The notes: generated by a model not told the origin, from the letters alone. A stretch of 64,000 nucleotides of DNA from Okapia johnstoni (GCA_024291935.2 CM044321.1:63916985-63980984), one strand, 5' to 3'. Positions 45,082 to 55,365 are shown, counted from the stretch's first letter. Program-made: numbers and translations.

Positions 45082-46131
45082 AATCACGTTTACCTGAGAC
45101 TATAGATTTTGTGTCTAGGAACTGGCGTTGGGTGGGAGGGAGGTGTCTGTTACAGTGAGGGCCACTGTCTGGAATGTGAGATTAAGTTCCAACAAGGGCA
45201 GAAACGTGTGGTGGGAAGGGCCAGGAAGAGCCTGGGGTGGAGATGGAACCCAGGGGTCTTGTGGCTGGTGGACAGAGGGACCCCGAGAAGCCCTCCAGGC
45301 GGAGTGGCGTCAGGGGCCAAGGAGCCAGATGCCGTTGATGGTCAAGGGCACCAGAGAGTGTCCTGTCTGGGGAGAGTGGTATATTCCCGAGTCCCAGAAA
45401 ATACGGAGGCTTTCTGAGGATGTTGGCCACCTTCCTCCCTGGGCCAGGTATGAAAGGTGCTTTCTGTCTCTAGGAAACGAGGTCCATTTCCTTTTCTACC
45501 TGTTACCACATGTTTTCTGTTTCTTTCAGTACTTTCAAAGGACACTGCTGCAGTCTAAACCCCATCCCTACCCAGAAATGGTCTCTAGCCTTGATTTGTT
45601 GGCAAAACTGCTGAGTTCTGGAAAATCTTAGACTGCCTGTAAAAACCTAGCAGTCTTTAGTACTCTCCAGGGCAGAATGTGGAAAGAATGGTTCCACGAT
45701 ATAAAGAGTAGGGGCTGTTGGGCTCTGATGTTGCAAAATGTAGGTAATAAACTGATACCTTAATAATCTAGTATCAGAAAATATATTACACAGAGATGTT
45801 AGCTCTTTAAAACTTGTATTTTGATGTTTAATATTAGTACACATTGTATTCTGATATTAAGTCTATTTTATATTCTTGAGGACAGTTGAAACATGGTTTT
45901 GAAAGGGAGGTATTGTTGGGAACTAGGACCATAAATGTATTTTCTATGCTTATTACAGTCTCTTTACAAGAGTGCTGCCCTCGGATACAATTTTCGTATT
46001 TTTATTAGACATATTGAAAAGGACATAATTAAGATGGGCTACTCAAGAGTTGTGGTTTCTTTAAAAAAAAAAAGTAATTTCTATCTTAGACAATCCCTTT
46101 CCTACTGTAAGTATTATATCTGGCGTCTATC
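45082..46131. other. non-coding sequence, G+C-rich first half
   Basis: A 167-codon plus-strand open frame (45128-45631) overlaps other frames on both strands. Its translation is W/G/R-rich without domain resemblance, so it is probably a product of the high G+C content. The second half is AT-rich. Confidence 0.4.
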
Positions 46132-46333
46132 AATTCTCAGTTGCTCAAACAGTAAAGCATCCATCTGCAATGCCAGGAAACCTGGGTTCGATCCCTGGGT
46201 GGGAAGATCCCCTGGAGAAGGGAATAGCAACCCACGCCAGTATTCTTGCCTGGAGAATTCCGTGGACAGAGGAGCCTGGTGGGCTATAGTCCATGGGGTC
46301 ACAGGGAGTCGGACACGACTGAGTGACTAACTC
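46132..46333 (+). mobile_element. Bov-tA SINE
   Basis: A diverged head (tcagttgctcaaacagtaaa) is followed by B-box 'gggttcgatccctggg', a full body, and the end 'ggacacgactgagtgactaa'. Confidence 0.92.
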
Positions 46334-46353
46334 TGGTTATCATATATCAGTTG

Positions 46354-46487
46354 TTTGTTTGTTTATTTGGCTGCACCCAGATCTTAGTTGCAGCATGTGG
46401 GATCTAGTTCCCTGACCAGGGATCAAAACCCGGGCCTCCTGCACTGGGAGCGTAGAGTCTTAGCCACTGGAACACCAGGGAAATCCC
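46354..46487 (-). mobile_element. CHR-type SINE, antisense, with target-site duplication
   Basis: The plus strand has a (TTTG)n tail complement, 'cagcatgtgggatctagttc', 'cctgaccagggatcaaaacc' and the head complement 'ccactggaacaccaggga'. The 8-base repeat tatcagtt (46345-46352 and 46488-46495) bounds it. Confidence 0.88.
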
Positions 46488-46724
46488 TATCAGTTATTTT
46501 GTTAAGATTAAAGACTATTTTCTTCAAAGGGGAAAAATGTGAAGAAGTCCCTATAAGGGTCACATTTTCAAATTTCAAAACATGTTTCTTTTACAGAAAT
46601 TAAACTCACAAACTTTTCCAGTATGCATGTACTGTAAGGGAGTCGTCATTGAGAAGAGCAGTACTTGGTGGGCTTTGGAGGGGGCGAAGACGGCGAAGAT
46701 ACTGTACCCCAGTATCCTCTAAAT

Positions 46725-46795
46725 CAGTCATCCCCAACCTCCAGTTCATGGACCATGAAACTTGTCCCTGGTGCCAAACAGGTCGGGGACCACTG
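46725..46795. mobile_element. 71-base MER1-like hAT miniature element
   Basis: The left end CAGtcaTCCCCAACCT and the complement of the right end CAGTGGTCCCCGACCT are inverted repeats of the MER1 (hAT-Charlie) type. The 8-base flanks ctctaaat and ctcttaag are partly matching, as expected for an old hAT target duplication. No coding capacity remains. Confidence 0.6.
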
Positions 46796-46803
46796 CTCTT
46801 AAG

Positions 46804-47644
46804 TCATGGGATAATTTGTGAAGTTCCTAACTTACATTGAAAATCCAGATTTTCATTGTGGAAGACATGCTGGCCCCCAGGAGAGAGCCAGTACAGAATT
46901 TCTGACCGCTCTTTAAATCCCGGAGCTGGCGTCCCTCCCGGCCGGGTGCTGGTGATGCCCCGTGTGCTGTTCTGGGTGGGCATGCTGTTGCAGGCCTTCT
47001 GAAAAGTTCTGGGCTGCAGCCATTTCCTCAATGCAGATGAATAATGAATGAGCTGTGGGTGAAAGCTGATGGCTCAGGATGCAATCAGAAGCTCGCTTCA
47101 GCATGGGTAATGTTCCTTTGTCATCTCCATGGCAACTGCTATTTATCAAGACACGCCGGTACTTCAGAAGACAGGAGTAACCAGTTTCGGTAACTTCGGG
47201 TCAGCTGATAAAAATAAAGAATCTACAGATTGAGACAGAACAAGCAGAGAGAAGGCCCTCTGTGGGTGGTGGGGGAAAGCCTGTTAGGCCATTGTTGGGG
47301 ATTTTCATAAATGGTAAAAGGCACAGGAATCTGTGAGATGTAGGTCGAAAAATGAGTTAATAACTTTTTCCCCAAAAAACCTCTGACTTGGCGTCTGGGA
47401 GGGTGGTGTGGGCATGCAGTGCTCAGGCATCTCCCAGGTGTCCTTCCTGGGATGCAGGAGCAGGGCTGGCATTAGGTACCAGGATGCTGAGAGCAGCTGG
47501 CTGCACAGCGCTGGTACCACACGGGCTCCCGGCCTCATGCATGAGCGACACGCCTCGCCTGCTGCCTGGGTGCCTTGTCCCCACCACGGGCGCTGATGTC
47601 AGCCTGCTGCGGCCACACTCAGGGGCTGGTTCTCTGCTGCCGCT
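46804..47644. other. G+C-richer non-coding sequence
   Basis: CpG sites are more frequent here (46910-46960 and 47500-47640) than in the first 44 kb but do not form a clear island. Overlapping open frames on both strands (up to 116 codons) show no family. Confidence 0.4.
47123..47136 (-). promoter_or_regulatory. RFX-type X-box-like motif
   Basis: The complement reads gttgccatggagat, close to the palindromic RFX site GTTGCCATGGCAAC: the left half is perfect and the right half degenerate. It lies outside any recognised repeat. A motif match alone does not show binding. Confidence 0.3.
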
Positions 47645-47904
47645 TAGGAGAAGGAAATGGCAACCCACTCCAGTACTCTTGCCTGGGAACTCCCATGGAC
47701 GGAGGAGCCTGGTAGGCTGCAGTCCATGGGGTCGCTAGGAGTCAGACACGACTGAGCAACTTCCGTTTCACTTTTCCCTTTCACGCAGTGGAGAAGGAAA
47801 TGGCAACCCACTCCAGTGTTGTTGCCTGGAAAATCCCAGGGATGGGGGAGCCTGGTGGGTTGCTGTCTATGGTGTCAGACAGAGTCAAACACAACTGAAA
47901 TGAT
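47645..47904 (+). mobile_element. BOV-A2 dimer SINE
   Basis: Two Bov-A monomers (tggcaacccactccagtact and tggcaacccactccagtgtt) are joined by a 'tttcacttttccctttcacg' linker. The copy ends in 'cacaactgaaatgatg' and a CAG-repeat tail. Confidence 0.95.
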
Positions 47905-47905
<1 letters not shown>

Positions 47906-47943
<38 letters not shown>

Positions 47944-47953
47944 CCACCACCAC
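47906..47953. repeat. (CAG)12(CAC)4 trinucleotide repeat
   Basis: Twelve CAG units run from 47906 to 47941, then CAC units follow. It is the tail of the BOV-A2 copy. Poly-Q, poly-S or poly-A open frames across it are not genes. Confidence 0.97.
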
Positions 47954-49228
47954 ATTGGGCCCGCTGGTCTACCCATGCCCGGAGGACAGTGGCGCTCCAG
48001 TCCCTGGTAGATGGAGGGAGAAACACACGGGCTGGCTGAGCTGGGAGGTGTGGAGAGAAAGGAGAAGTGATGAGAAGGGGCAGGAAGTCCCTAAAAAGTG
48101 GGGCCTGAAAGTCAGTCCAGCACAGATTGGACCTTGAGCCACCAACACAGCCAGGCCCACCTGCCTGAGGATCCCCGAGGATGGGGGTGCGCTTGGCCCT
48201 ACTGGAAGAGAAGTGGCAAACAGTGAGGGGACCATACCATATAAGCTCTAGACATGTTGGGGCATGGGAAATACATTAGAAAAGTAACTCCAGACAGTTA
48301 GCTTTTGGCCTTGGAAGCTTACAGTATTGGGTTACCTAAAATCTGCGGGAAAAGAAGCCAGTTTTATAGACTTGGATTCCCCACTTGGCTCCCCTGCTTG
48401 TGGCCTCATCCCTCAGGGCTGGTGAGGCGTCTCCTTTCAGCCTCTTTCCACTTCATCTCTTAAGTGCTGGGCAGCGATCCTCCTCAGGGTCATTTTTAAT
48501 ATGAAATGAGACGTGTAGAAAAAGATGAAGCCCAATGTCTAGCACCTCACCACTGAATAAAAACAGAAAGGCATTTCTTTTCACTGAGATTGTCTCATAA
48601 GTCTTCCCCCGCTGCCTCCCCGGAGAAAGGGGCCATGAGATAGAACCTCAGCTTGCTGCAGGAGGCAGACGGACCAAACTGATCCTGCAGGAACGTCCTT
48701 GGCGGAGGAAGGATGGTTTGGTCTGGGGCCTTGGAGCCTGCACAACTGGGTTACCCCTGGGCTCTGGGTGACCCGCCCAAGTCCTTCTGGGGACCTTGGC
48801 CCAGCCGCCTGGGGGCACGGGCACCTGGGAGGTGCCTGTCTTCTGTGGTCAAGTGAGACGCCATTGGCTGGCCCTCTGTGAGCACGTCCCCCCGATGGAG
48901 AAGTCGCCGTCGGTATTTTATCTTGAGCTGGCCTCGAGGTCTGACTGACCTCATTTCTCACCCCTTCCTCTGCTCAGTCAGTGAAAGCACAGGGGAAGGG
49001 GCAAGTCACTTTGAGATCTTGCTTTGCAAAATATGGTTAGGAAAATGGAGTTTTCGTAAAAACATTAAACCTTCTCCATACAAACATCGATGACTTAAAA
49101 AATAATGACCGTCCAGACTTCCTTAAGGCAACAGAGCCTGCCTTCCTCCCGTGTTTCCCTGTCTTCTGTAAGGGCCCCCTCCACGTGCCCTGTGCCTGCA
49201 CATGTCAAACTTGCCATCAAGGGCTAGT
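47954..49228. other. G+C-richer non-coding sequence
   Basis: No gene or repeat is recognised. A 126-codon minus-strand frame (48581-48961) is R/P/G-rich and overlaps plus-strand frames. CpG sites are moderately frequent between 48590 and 48940. Confidence 0.4.
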
Positions 49229-49306
49229 TTTTGTTGTTGTTGCTTAGTTGCTAAGTTGTGTCCTACTCTTTTGCGACCCCGTGGACTATAGCCCGCCAGG
49301 CTCTAT
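49229..49306 (-). mobile_element. Bov-A/BovB-type 3' end fragment, antisense
   Basis: 'ttagttgctaagttgtgtcc' to 'gactatagcccgccaggctc' is the shared 3' end of ruminant SINEs, truncated to about 78 bases. Confidence 0.8.
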
Positions 49307-49570
49307 CCTGGAAAACGAAGGAGCAGGTTACTTACCAGGGTAGCCTGCTGCCTACAGAAGGATCTTGGTCTGCCTCTTAAAATCAGGAAGGTCCCAGTGG
49401 TGTCTGCATTTTTCCTCCCACTCCCTCCCACGTCATTTACTTCCAGAAAGGTGGTTGGTACAGAAAGCTGCTAGTTATTCACACAAGAAACCATCCCAAG
49501 AGTGGTCTCAGATGAACAATGAAAACTGCAGGTTTTTATGAAAGAGGTGATTGATTCTGCATCCATCCTC

Positions 49571-49876
49571 AGTTGTTGTTGTTCAGTCAGTCACTCAGTT
49601 GTGTCCAACTCTTTGTGACCCCATGGAGTGACTGCAGCATGCCAGGCTTCCCTGTCCTTCACCATCTCCCAGAGCTTGCTCAAACTTATGTTCATTGAGT
49701 TGGTGATGCCATCCAACCATCTCATCGTCTGTTGTCCCCTTCTCCTCCTGCCTCAATCTTTCCCAGCATCAGGGTCTTTTCCAATGAGTTGGCTCTTCCC
49801 ATCAGGTGGCCAAAGTATTGGAGCTTCAGCATCAGTCCTTCCATTGAACATTCAGTATTGATTTCCTTTAGGACCA
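49571..49876 (-). mobile_element. BovB LINE 3' end, antisense
   Basis: The plus strand runs from 'gttgttgttcagtcagtcac' to 'gatttcctttaggaccattt', about 305 bases covering the C-terminal coding remnant and 3' end of BovB. Small deletions break the frame. Confidence 0.9.
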
Positions 49877-51421
49877 TTTGATTTTAGCTGGCCATTCAGA
49901 TCTGATTAAAAGAGTGTATGAAGACCGAGATATAGCAGTGAATGCCCACCAGATTGCTATAAGAAAGTGTGAGGGAAATAGACTACACTAGGACTTAAGG
50001 GGTCACTTGCTAAACTGAGTTCAGGACTAAATCCCCAACTTCTTGACCCTCCCTTACTTCTTGTAAAATGAGGATAATGTACTTTATCCGTTTTCCAAGT
50101 GCAGCTAGACCTTATGAACTCTTGACATCTTCTCTGATTATATTTGCATTTCTTCATGTCTTCTGAAGTCTGGAGATACACAGGAATAGTGATACTGCTG
50201 TGCTGAGGTTGTGAAGTTTCTGCACTAAAGTATCTATTTCTTCCATGAGAATACATTTTTATTTGAGGCAAGTATATATTTTAGAAAACGAACCTTTAAT
50301 GTTCTGCTAGTTGGCCCTCTCCTTGGATAGTTGGGCGGGGCCTTAACTGAGAGAGATGCCAGGGAGTCCAGTAACTGGTTCTAGTGCCTGCAGAGCTGTC
50401 AGTTACCTTTTAGCCATGTCCCACTTCACTTGCAAACTAATTGCAAACTAAGGGGACTCTGCCGCTTTGCTATCTCTCTCAGCTTCCTCTTCTTTCCTGG
50501 TATTTATATTTTAGCTCCTTTTAAATTGCATTTCACTTAAGGGTTTCTAAATACTCCCTCATCTCCCCTTTTGTATTTTAAGTGTCCTATTTTTTTTTTT
50601 TTTCTTTTTAAGCAGAGAACAGGGATCAGTGTCAGATTTTCTAAAAGGATTGCCAGTGCCACACCTGCTATTGTTGATCCTCAGAACCTCAGAATCCCTG
50701 AGGATGGCTAATCCCCCTTGCAGGAGCCATTGTTTCCAGGGAGAACTGGCTTATTGGCTTTCCACACCTCGGTTAGGAACCACGGTGGAGAAAGACAGGG
50801 TGAAAGGGAAGTCAGCTGGCAGCAGGGCTCCATGAGTCTGTAGTCAGAAAGGTTTCCAGATTTCCCTGATTGCTGTTTTTATTTGCAGAACTTCTATTTT
50901 AAGCGTACACACTCACACGTGGATTGACGGGCACTAGCCACAGTAATGGCTGTCTGTCTGTAGTGCCTGCAAACGCTCGTTGCCATGGTGATGGGAGGCA
51001 CTGCAGAGAGAGGGTTATGCTGCTGCTGGGATCAGGGTGCAGACACACAGGAGCCTGCTCGACTGTGTGTGTATGTGTGTGTGGGGGGTCCATCGAGAGA
51101 CACAAGAGGAAGCATCCGGGAGGTAGGATAGGTGGGCGAGGCATTAACTAGCAGAGATGCCTGGGGGAGACCAGAAAGGTGATACCTGAATCAGGGGAAT
51201 TCTAGAAAACCGAAGAGGAAAGCGAGTGCAGATGGGAAAAGGGAGGGGTGCGTGGAGAATTTGTCTCTTTCCCTTGAAAGGTTTATGGTGGCAGGATTAT
51301 CCCACGTGGATGGGAAAGGGAAAAATCGAATTTAGCAAGCAAGAGACAGAGGGCCTAGGCGGTTTGAGTGTCAGTGTTTCTGGAACTCCGGGGTCAAGGG
51401 TCTGCTGTCTCCAGCAGTCAA
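49877..51421. other. non-coding sequence, no recognised repeat
   Basis: It includes a T-rich tract (50590-50611) and a short GT-rich tract (51063-51082). A 104-codon minus-strand frame (49957-50271) has no family resemblance. Confidence 0.4.
50979..50994 (+). promoter_or_regulatory. RFX-type X-box-like motif
   Basis: gttgccatggtgatgg matches the left half of the RFX palindrome exactly, with a degenerate right half. It is the second such motif within 4 kb and is outside recognised repeats. Function is inferred only from the motif. Confidence 0.35.
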
Positions 51422-52132
51422 GACCTCCTTGACTGTGGGCAAACGGCACAACCTCTTTGAGCCTCCACATCCTCAACTGTAAAATGGAGTGGATGAAGAT
51501 TTCTGCACCACTCCTGCCATACCGGTGGTGGCTCAGATGCTCAAAATCATCGATTTTTAACAACTGGAGACTGACAGAATAATCCCCAAAAGTTCCCTTT
51601 CAGTTGCTGACCCCAAGGGTGGGCATCTCAGAGCATCAGGGAGAGGAGCTGAACTTCTCTGTCTCACCCTTGCAGGATTGGGGTGTTCTGTGAAGCCATG
51701 ACTTGGTCTCCCCAACACTGAGGGGGAAACAGCCCCTAACGCAGTGTGCACCCAGAGAGGCTTCATACTGGTTACAGCAAAGGACATGAGGCAAAGGATG
51801 CTTCACGTGGGTCTCACAGCGGCATGACCCTCTGCCAGAGACCTTGAGAGGATGTCCAAAGAATCTAGAATATTAGCATCTGTTTTGTGGACACTGACTG
51901 AAGCCATTCCCTCAGCTAAAAAAGACAGACACCCACCCTTGAGGTCAGCGACCAAAAAGGAACTTTCTGGGATTATTCTGTCAGTCTCTGGTTGTAAAAG
52001 TCAATGATTTTGAGCATTTGAGCAACAACTGGTATGCCAGAAGTGGTGCAGAGATCTGTAGTCATCCTATGTTACAGTTGAGAATGTGGAGGCTCGAAGA
52101 GGTTATGCCATTTGCCCACAGTCTAGGAGGTC
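51422..52132. repeat. large imperfect inverted repeat, about 200-base arms
   Basis: The left arm 51422-51623 is the reverse complement of the right arm 51932-52132, with a loop of about 308 bases. A hand alignment of about 179 positions gives roughly 84% identity with one gap in that part. Shared text includes 'gattattctgtcagtctc', 'gatgtggaggctc' and 'tttgcccacagt'. Both arms also contain a MIR-like core. Two full-length MIR copies should be far less alike, so a local inverted duplication is more likely. Translating either arm gives the same peptide-like string (RSGAEI, LQLRMWRL, PFAHS), which is shared ancestry and not coding evidence. Confidence 0.88.
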
Positions 52133-52439
52133 AAGTCAAACCCCAGTTTCTGGATTGCAGTTCAATGCACCGGCTACTTACACTTGCAGGCAAACCCTTA
52201 ACTTCCTGATAGAAGGATTCAGGGCTAGGGAATCTCCACTGAACTTAGCTCCACTCCTGGGCTTGGTCATGGAGGTTCAAGGGTTAACAGAAGGACCAGG
52301 AGGCGGTGACCAGGCCCAGCATGAGTTTGACCATGGTTGGCTCTTTGGCTGAAGTTAATCCGGAGATTAACTCTCAACCAGCTTTGAAAAAGAGGCTCTT
52401 GGAGAGAGATCTTCCTGGGTATCCCTTGGCATGTTGATG

Positions 52440-52506
52440 TTTGGCAGAAACCAACACAATTCTGTAAAGCAATGATCCCTCAATTATTTAAAAAAAAAAA
52501 AAAAAG
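52440..52506 (+). mobile_element. L1 3' terminus with poly(A) tail
   Basis: 'ggcagaaaccaacacaattc' and 'tgtaaagcaatgatccctca' followed by a run of about 18 A is the end of a ruminant L1, truncated to about 65 bases. Confidence 0.8.
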
Positions 52507-52986
52507 AGTTCTGGGCCCTACAGGAAGCTTGGTAGGTAAAGCAGACAAAAAAGCCATTCACTCTAATGAATGGGTTTGGGAAACGAAACACTCCTAGGGT
52601 CATTTGTGTCTCCCCCCAAGAATGTGATTTAGCAGTCTGGTTTTAGACCTTGAAAAACCGTGTTCCAGATCTGAAGACTTACAGAAAAGCATTCAGTTGT
52701 GGTATTTATAGTCATTTTTGGTTTGTTCTGTTGCTCTTCACATTGTACTCTCATCGTGGGACTGTTCTCAGTTTAGCAGTTAGTGGAACTTTATATGAAT
52801 TCTGACTTCACTAAGATGGAATTCATTTAAATTGGTTGCCCTCACATCAGTGGTCAGATTCCCGGTTCCTCCTTTTCCTTGTGGAAAGAGCTGACCAGAG
52901 CAGGCTACCACTCCATCAGGCAGATGCACTGCCAGTCTGACCCAGCCTCCTCCCAGAGGCGGGAGGCAGTAGGCAATTTCTATCTG
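52507..52986. other. non-coding sequence, no recognised repeat
   Basis: No gene or repeat family is recognised in this interval. Confidence 0.4.
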
Positions 52987-53097
52987 GAGGAGGAAATTGC
53001 AACGCGCTCCAGTATTCTTGCCTGGAAAATCCCATGGGCAGAGGAGCCTGGTGGGCTGGGTTACAAAGAGTCAGACATGACTGAGTGAGCACACACA
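52987..53097 (+). mobile_element. Bov-A SINE monomer
   Basis: It reads 'gaggaggaaattgcaacgcg' to 'cagacatgactgagtgagca'. The 'tacagtccatgg' part of the body is deleted. Confidence 0.88.
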
Positions 53098-53117
53098 TTC
53101 ATTATAGTATGCATTTC

Positions 53118-53318
53118 TTTTTAAATATTTATTTACTTATTTGGCAGTGCCAGGTCTTAGTTGCAGTACGTGGGATCTTTTGTTGTGGCGCATGGACTCT
53201 CTAGTTGTGGCATGCAGGCTTAGTTCCTCTGCGGTATGTGGGATCTTAGTTCCTGAACCAGGGATTGAACCCATGTCTCCAGCACTGCAAGAACTACTGG
53301 ACCCCCAGGGAAGTTCCC
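53118..53318 (-). mobile_element. CHR-type SINE, antisense, near full length
   Basis: The plus strand shows a T/A-rich tail complement, 'ggtcttagttgcagtacgtg', 'tagttgtggcatgcaggctt', 'gttcctgaaccagggattga' and the head complement 'ctggacccccagggaagttc'. Confidence 0.88.
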
Positions 53319-53872
53319 AAGATACATTTCTGTAACCATTCAATATTACCACAGTGCTTTATTCATTAGGGCTTTTTCATACAGATTGAACCTTGGAAAG
53401 AGGTTTAAAAGGTTAACCTCACAGCTGCTAGGATAGCTAATATTAAAGAAAGAAAAAGCCACACATACACACGAAACTCAACAATGGAAAATAACAAGTG
53501 TTGGCGAGAATGTGGAGAAATTGGAACCCTTGTGCACCGTTGATGGGGATGTAAAATGGTGCAGCTGTTATGGAAAACAGTATGGTAATTGCTCAAAAAA
53601 TTAAAAATAGATTTACCATGTGAGTCAGCAATTACACTTCTGAATGTACACCCAGAAGAACTGAAAGCAGGGTCTCAAAGAAATATGTGCACACCAGCAT
53701 TATTTCACAATAGCCCAAAGGTGAGAGCAACTCACGCATCAATCAGCAGAACAGTGAATAAACAAACAGGGCATATGCATACAACGGAATGTTCTTCAGC
53801 CTCCTAAAGGAAGGAAGTTCTGACACAGGCTGCACTAAGGGTGAACCTTGAAGGCTTTTTATTAAATGAACT

Positions 53873-53946
53873 AGTTCAGTTCAGTCGCTCAGTAGTGTCC
53901 GACTCTTTGCAACCCCATGAACCACAGCACACCAGGCCTCCCTGTC
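53873..53946 (-). mobile_element. BovB 3' terminal fragment, antisense, within L1
   Basis: About 74 bases ('ttcagttcagtcgctcagta' to 'caccaggcctccctgt') are the extreme 3' end of BovB inserted in the L1. This is the shortest BovB insertion in the window. Confidence 0.88.
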
Positions 53947-54206
53947 TAAGCCAGTCACAAAAAGACAAAGACTTTCCCCCCTACTTGTATGAAGTATCTA
54001 GAATATTCAAATTTCTCGAGATAGAAAATAAGATGATGGTCACCAGAAGGAGTGGAGAACGGGGAGTTAAGAGTCCAGGGTTTCAGTTTTTCATGATGAA
54101 AAGAGTTTTGGAGATGGATGCACACTAATATGAATGTATTGAACACAACCCAACTGCTTGAAAAAGGTTAAGATGGTAAGTTTTGTGTTACCGTATTTTG
54201 CCAGAA

Positions 54207-54427
54207 AATGGGCTTCCCAGGTGGCTCAGTGGTAAAGAATCCACCTGACAATGAGGGAGACCCAGCATTGATCCTTAGGTTGGGAAGATCCCCTGGAGGG
54301 GGGAATGGCACCCCACTTCAGTATTCTTGCCTGGGAAATCCCGTGGACAGAGGAGCCTGGTGGGCTGTGACCCACGGGGTTGCAAAGAGTTGGACACAAC
54401 TTAGCAACTAAACAACAAATTTTTTTT
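54207..54427 (+). mobile_element. Bov-tA SINE inserted in the L1 3' end
   Basis: The head 'gggcttcccaggtggctcag', body, and end 'ggacacaacttagcaactaa' are followed by a short tail. Target-site duplication ttttgccagaa / ttttaccagaa (54196-54206 and 54428-54438), with one mismatch, flanks it. Confidence 0.92.
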
Positions 54428-54516
54428 TTACCAGAATTAAAAAAGTAATACACCAAAGGGTTTCTCCTGATAGTCCCGAGCATATGAAATTTCATTATAT
54501 TTCCAATAGCAAGCTT

Positions 54517-54650
54517 TCAGTTGTGATGGGGTTGAGCCAGCATGATGAAAGGACCAGTGTGCTCGGATCCAGCTGACTTGATGCCAGAGTCGCTTAGAGC
54601 ATCCTCCACGTCTGGGAGGAGGGGGCCCAGCCGCCCGCACACGGTGGCCT
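54517..54650 (-). CDS. candidate terminal coding exon, unidentified (weak)
   Basis: On the minus strand a good 3' splice site (cctttgtctccacag) ends just before 54650. It is followed by an open frame of about 43 codons ending in TGA at 54517-54519. The translation contains LLPDVEDALSDSGIKS and EHTGPFIML, is balanced in composition, and lies outside recognised repeats. Four to five CpG sites lie within it. I do not recognise the protein, no partner exon is visible, and no nearby poly(A) signal was found downstream. The same DNA is also open on the plus strand (54542-54736), so the frame could be chance. If real, the intron before it would have phase 2 or phase 1 depending on the exact acceptor. 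Transcript or cross-species evidence is required to accept it. Confidence 0.2.
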
Positions 54651-55159
54651 CTGTGGAGACAAAGGTCATTTTCAGCAATCCAGCAGGGAAACGCATTGCA
54701 GACACCCTCTGCTCTCCAGCTGTTAAGACTCAATGAGGTAAATGGCCATGATCCGCCTTTCACCACCAGGATTTGTTCCCGATGAATCATCCTTTGACCA
54801 AGAAGCCAACTCAGCATCTTTTGAAAAGAAGAAGAAGAAAAAAAAAAAAAATCTAGTCCGTTCCCTTTTAGCCCCAAAGGCTGTGAGTCAGAGCTTTGGC
54901 AATGGGAGTGGAAAGTAGTGAGAAACGGGCGGGCCCTCAGGGATCTAACGGGAAAGGCGAACTCAGAGAACAGTGTCACTTGTGGGCTGTCTCTGACGCA
55001 CCAGCCAGGCAAGGGCAGGGCCTCTTCTCAGGCTCTCTGCCCCCTCACCTGTTGGCATGTTCTCTTTCTGGATGTCTCCTTCTGAGCCCCCTGTGAAGGA
55101 TCAGCTGGCGTCCCTTGTCTTCCAGGAACCTCAGTGATTAGCCTTGGGTCTCCTGGTGC
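54651..55159. other. non-coding sequence, moderately G+C-rich
   Basis: It includes an A-rich tract at 54825-54851. The 191-codon minus-strand frame at 54437-55012 crosses that tract and L1 tail sequence and is not credible as a protein. Confidence 0.4.
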
Positions 55160-55365
55160 ACGGGCTTCTCGGGTGGCTCAGGCGGTAAGGAATCTGCCCG
55201 CAGTGCGGGAGACTGGAGTTTGATCCCTGGGTTGAGAAGATCCCCTGGAGGAGAAAATGGCAACCCACTCGAGCATTCTTGCCTGGAGAATCCCATGGAT
55301 GCAGGAGCCTGGTGGGCTACAGTCCATAGGGTCGCAAAGAGTCGGACACGACTGAAGCAACTTAG
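55160..55365 (+). mobile_element. Bov-tA SINE
   Basis: The head 'cgggcttctcgggtggctca', B-box-like 'gtttgatccctggg', full body, and end 'ggacacgactgaagcaactt' are present. Several intact CpG sites suggest a young copy. Confidence 0.94.

Larger units (their letters stand above)
53410..54446 (+). mobile_element. old L1 LINE 3' portion, interrupted twice
   Basis: ORF2 C-terminal and 3' UTR text runs in order: 'gttggcgagaatgtggagaa', 'ttgcaccgttgatgggga'-like text, 'agccagtcacaaaaagacaa', 'gttttggagatggatgcaca', 'ggttaagatggtaagttttg', with the end at 'accagaattaaaaaag'. A BovB piece (53873-53946) and a Bov-tA (54207-54427) interrupt it. No intact frame remains. Confidence 0.85.

Noticed and set aside
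45128..45631. 167-codon open frame as a gene
   Set aside because: It is G+C-rich DNA with overlapping open frames on both strands, no domain resemblance, no splice or promoter signals, and W/G/R-biased composition.
47500..48940. CpG island
   Set aside because: CpG sites are more common here but scattered. By eye no 200-base block combines high G+C with dense CpG, and a calculation would be required.
51297..52209. Two similar peptides as a duplicated gene
   Set aside because: The peptides come from the two arms of the inverted repeat, which contain MIR-like sequence. The similarity is at the DNA level and there is no coding signature.
54437..55012. 191-codon minus-strand open frame
   Set aside because: It runs through a poly(A)/poly(T) tract and L1 tail sequence. 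Only the short segment with a splice acceptor, in a different frame, was kept as a weak candidate.
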